Source: Alkalimonas collagenimarina | GTDB lineage: Bacteria; Pseudomonadota; Gammaproteobacteria; Enterobacterales; Alteromonadaceae | Length of the DNA stretch: 64,000 nucleotides | NCBI RefSeq assembly: GCF_030717845.1 | Contig: NZ_JAUZVZ010000003.1 | Span: 124,001-188,000 of the forward strand | Reading direction: 5' to 3' | Shown here: positions 63,821-64,000 of the stretch, in pieces | How the letters are laid out: each line of letters begins with the position of its first letter | How positions within the stretch are numbered: position 1 is the first letter of the stretch | Made by a program: the position numbers and the translations under genes | The notes under the pieces: model-generated | What the model saw: only the letters and a program-made list of their open reading frames with translations | The model's database searches: none | Told to the model about the DNA's origin: nothing

Positions 63821-64000
63821 ATGAAACAACTTAGCAGAATTGCACTGTGCCTCCCGCTGCTGATGCTGAATATAGAGCATGCACCGGACACAAACTCCCA
63901 TGCGCAACTTAGCCAACCAACAGAAAACTTCAGTAGCGGCTGGGGCTGGCGGTTAAAGTTAAATACCGCAGATGCAAGCCAACAATGCGAAGGGTTTGGT
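63821..64000 (+). CDS. Exported protein, N-terminal part (cut by window edge)
   Basis: Sixty codons are visible and run off the right edge. The start MKQLSRIALCLPLLMLNIEH is a signal-peptide-like segment, followed by a polar mature region with SGWGWRLKL. AAGGA lies eight bases before the ATG. I do not recognise the family from this fragment; the exported start is the only supported statement. Confidence 0.65.
   Translation, partial: MKQLSRIALCLPLLMLNIEHAPDTNSHAQLSQPTENFSSGWGWRLKLNTADASQQCEGFG

Overview
The window looks like chromosome of a gammaproteobacterium, most likely an Alteromonadales-type aquatic or saline-environment genus (Rheinheimera, Alishewanella or Arsukibacterium would fit; this is inference from gene content, not from a marker phylogeny). 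The evidence is the conserved housekeeping order (rplM-rpsI, petABC, sspA-sspB; murA-ibaG-mlaBCDEF beside yrbG-kdsD-kdsC-lptC-lptA-lptB-rpoN-hpf-ptsN-rapZ-ptsO; zapE/zapG/degQ/degS), three large TonB-dependent receptors and a complete Mrp Na+/H+ antiporter operon. No rRNA, tRNA, CRISPR array, transposase, integrase or phage gene was seen. Coding density is high and no gene is visibly broken; two genes are cut by the window edges.

Layout. 1-4.4 kb: a truncated TonB receptor gene, divergent from a LacI-family regulator with a clear LacI-type operator between them, then an AbgT-family transporter. 4.8-12.8 kb: a carbon-overflow/acetate neighbourhood with 3-hydroxybutyrate dehydrogenase, a CrbS/MxtR-type symporter-histidine kinase, a small CbiM-like membrane protein, a DUF3297 protein, isocitrate lyase and a CrbR/ErdR-type response regulator. 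12.9-17.8 kb: a second TonB receptor divergent from a GntP-type permease and an exported MetX-like esterase, apparently an uptake-and-hydrolysis unit of unknown substrate. 18-20.7 kb: an unrecognised large membrane protein and a small solute-binding-like periplasmic protein. 20.8-24.6 kb: an FbpABC ferric-iron ABC importer behind a promoter overlapped by a Fur box. 24.8-30.6 kb: mrpABCDEFG with tightly overlapping genes.

30.6-41.7 kb: methylglyoxal synthase, a family 2 glycosyltransferase, ilvC/ilvY with a long dyad in the shared promoter, sspAB, the cytochrome bc1 operon, rplM-rpsI, zapE and zapG. 41.8-57 kb: degQ-degS, then the divergent envelope clusters. The Mla phospholipid pathway with ibaG and murA runs on the minus strand; the Kdo/Lpt lipopolysaccharide genes, sigma-54 and the nitrogen PTS run on the plus strand. 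Between ptsO and an exported S9 peptidase lies a compact intergenic element built of nested and tandem hairpins. A hairpin near 12.87 kb carries the same TTCCCTG loop word, which suggests a dispersed palindromic repeat family.

59.5-63.7 kb: a small helix-turn-helix protein and a complete thiamine salvage operon (TonB receptor, YkoF-like thiamine-binding protein, PnuT-type transporter, thiamine kinase-like protein) under a strong promoter and a TPP riboswitch. The window ends in the first 60 codons of an exported protein that was not recognised.

No defence system or obviously unprecedented multi-gene system was found. The least explained objects are the hairpin element at 57.0 kb, the receptor/permease/esterase unit at 12.9-17.8 kb, the membrane protein at 18.0 kb and the split CrbS/CrbR pair flanking isocitrate lyase.
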